Shown here: piece after piece, positions 6,948-7,540 of the stretch
Layout of the letters: the number at the start of each line of letters is the position of its first letter
How positions within the stretch are numbered: the stretch's first letter is position 1
From: an uncultured Treponema sp.
Lineage (GTDB): Bacteria > Spirochaetota > Spirochaetia > Treponematales > Treponemataceae
NCBI GenBank assembly: GCA_905236315.1
Contig: CAJOPO010000322.1
Location: 1 to 7,540, forward strand
Length of the DNA: 7,540 nt
Direction of reading: 5' to 3'
Program-made: the position numbers and the translations under genes
The notes under the pieces: model-generated
The model's database searches: none
What the model saw: the letters and a program-made list of their open reading frames with translations, nothing else
Told to the model about the DNA's origin: nothing

Positions 6948-7430
6948 TTATTCATCAAGAACACTTTTTATTTGTTTTAAAACAGGATATGCCTCATTTG
7001 TTAATAATAAACTAAATAATTCAGTTCCTCCATTTTTAGGTGTAAATTGGGCATTAATAGTTCTCTCATGTTTACTATTAAAAATGGATATAAAGGTTTT
7101 CCTTGGAAGCATAAGTTTTAGATTTTTTAGATTCTTAAAATCTACAAGTTGTTCGTCTGTAGTTACCTTGTTTGCTGTCTTTAATAACATTGCAGTAAAA
7201 TAATTTTCTGAAGGTGGAATAAAAAAATATACTGTTTTAATGCAAATTATTAAAAGCCCCCATACAGAAGTGTCTGAGTTATCTGCTTTTATATTTAATT
7301 CTCTAAATGCACTTCCTGCGGCTTTTAATTCTACAGGCTCTGTATATAAAACGCTGTCTTCTATTTTTTTTGAGAAGTTTTCAATAAACTCTTGTTTTTT
7401 AACTATTGTTTTTATGTTTTCTGTATTCAT
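6948..7430 (-). CDS. Uncharacterised 160-residue protein
   Basis: I do not recognise this protein. It is convergent to gap and separated from it by the terminator. ATG at 7428-7430 is chosen because the only upstream alternative is a TTG at 7493 that would force coding through a perfect hairpin. No Shine-Dalgarno sequence precedes the ATG, which lowers confidence in the start. The N-terminus (1-30) is charged and probably helical. Residues 53-72 form a hydrophobic run (VWGLLIICIKTVYFFIPP) that includes a Lys and looks more like paired beta strands than a membrane helix. Basic and hydrophobic strands follow (98-145), then a C-terminal helix (about 146-158). No signal peptide is evident. The pattern of strands ending in one helix loosely recalls a PH-like fold, which is only a guess. 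Two shorter plus-strand reading frames over the same DNA look like shadows. AT-rich codon use fits the neighbourhood. Confidence 0.7.
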   Translation of the reverse strand: MNTENIKTIVKKQEFIENFSKKIEDSVLYTEPVELKAAGSAFRELNIKADNSDTSVWGLLIICIKTVYFFIPPSENYFTAMLLKTANKVTTDEQLVDFKNLKNLKLMLPRKTFISIFNSKHERTINAQFTPKNGGTELFSLLLTNEAYPVLKQIKSVLDE

Positions 7431-7451
7431 TTTATAAAAAAGAAGCACTGA

Positions 7452-7480
7452 TTTATATAGGGAGCCTCTAAAAACTTCAG
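7452..7480 (-). promoter_or_regulatory. Possible weak promoter of the minus-strand gene
   Basis: Read on the minus strand, TATAAA (plus 7452-7457) lies 17 nt downstream of CTGAAG (plus 7475-7480, 3 of 6 to TTGACA). The start point would be near 7445, leaving a leader of about 15 nt. The -35 is poor and overlaps the loop of the adjacent hairpin, so this is tentative. Confidence 0.25.
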
Positions 7481-7491
7481 TTTTTAGAGGC
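7464..7491. repeat. Perfect 12-bp inverted repeat (hairpin 1)
   Basis: GCCTCTAAAAAC (7464-7475) and its exact complement GTTTTTAGAGGC (7480-7491) flank a TTCA loop. No T-run follows on either strand, so it is not a textbook terminator. It lies just upstream of the minus-strand gene. It could be a dispersed palindromic element, a regulatory hairpin or a U-poor terminator for transcription entering from the right. Confidence 0.75.
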
Positions 7492-7509
7492 AACTTTGAA
7501 AATGCGATG

Positions 7510-7540
7510 TTGTAAGTCGCGCTATTATAGCGACTTACAA
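7510..7540. repeat. 11-bp inverted repeat at the window edge (hairpin 2)
   Basis: TTGTAAGTCGC (7510-7520) and its exact complement GCGACTTACAA (7530-7540) flank the 9-nt GCTATTATA. The loop holds a perfect TATAAT on the minus strand (plus 7524-7529), whose -35 would lie beyond the window. The right arm ends exactly at the last base, so the repeat may continue. It sits 18 nt from hairpin 1, and the two may form one composite element. Confidence 0.7.

Noticed and set aside
6922..7203. Plus-strand reading frame just after the gap terminator
   Set aside because: It begins with GTG with no ribosome binding site, directly after the terminator, and overlaps the longer minus-strand frame that spans the whole interval.
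7431..7493. 21-residue upstream extension of the minus-strand protein
   Set aside because: It needs a TTG start and would translate through the perfect hairpin at 7464-7491. ATG 7430 is simpler.
7510..7540. Hairpin 2 as an intrinsic terminator
   Set aside because: No T-run follows within the window on either strand, although the sequence to the right is not visible.
1..7540. CRISPR array, tRNA, transposase or toxin-antitoxin pair
   Set aside because: I saw no regularly spaced repeats, no tRNA-like cloverleaf, and no transposase or toxin motifs on either strand.

Overview
The window is AT-rich (roughly one third G+C by eye) and reads as ordinary, tightly packed bacterial core genome. It most resembles a treponeme-like spirochaete. 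That placement is an inference from the gene set, the protein flavour (for example the long GAPDH) and the AT-rich codon use; no rRNA or other firm marker is present.

Layout. Positions 1-5676 hold five plus-strand genes packed as one probable operon: the 3' end of dprA (DNA-processing protein), topA (DNA topoisomerase I), xerC (chromosome-dimer tyrosine recombinase), hslV (protease chamber) and hslU (its AAA+ unfoldase). The spacers are only 4 to 12 nt, and the ribosome binding sites of topA and hslU overlap the end of the preceding gene. After hslU comes a 117-nt intergenic region with a well-formed sigma-70-type promoter, then gap (glyceraldehyde-3-phosphate dehydrogenase) as a single-gene unit closed by a strong intrinsic terminator. 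Convergent to gap, on the minus strand, lies a 160-residue protein I do not recognise. The last 80 bases carry two strong inverted repeats upstream of that gene.

How the genes fit together. The first block joins DNA handling (uptake/recombination, supercoiling, dimer resolution) with the HslUV protease. The order dprA-topA-xerC-hslV-hslU matches the Bacillus subtilis smf-topA-(gid)-codV-clpQ-clpY cluster as I recall it, so it is an old arrangement. Here trmFO/gid is missing between topA and xerC, and gap stands where codY and flagellar genes follow in Bacillus. gap is an independent glycolytic unit with distinct codon use (all ten Gln codons are CAG) that suggests high expression.

I found no CRISPR array, tRNA, rRNA, insertion sequence, toxin-antitoxin pair or defence system, and nothing that amounts to an undescribed multi-gene system. 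The points most worth a second look are the unavoidable 11-residue N-terminal extension of HslV, the acidic insertion in the HslU I-domain, the reduced C-terminus of DprA, the palindrome inside the gap promoter, the unknown minus-strand protein and the paired inverted repeats at the right edge.
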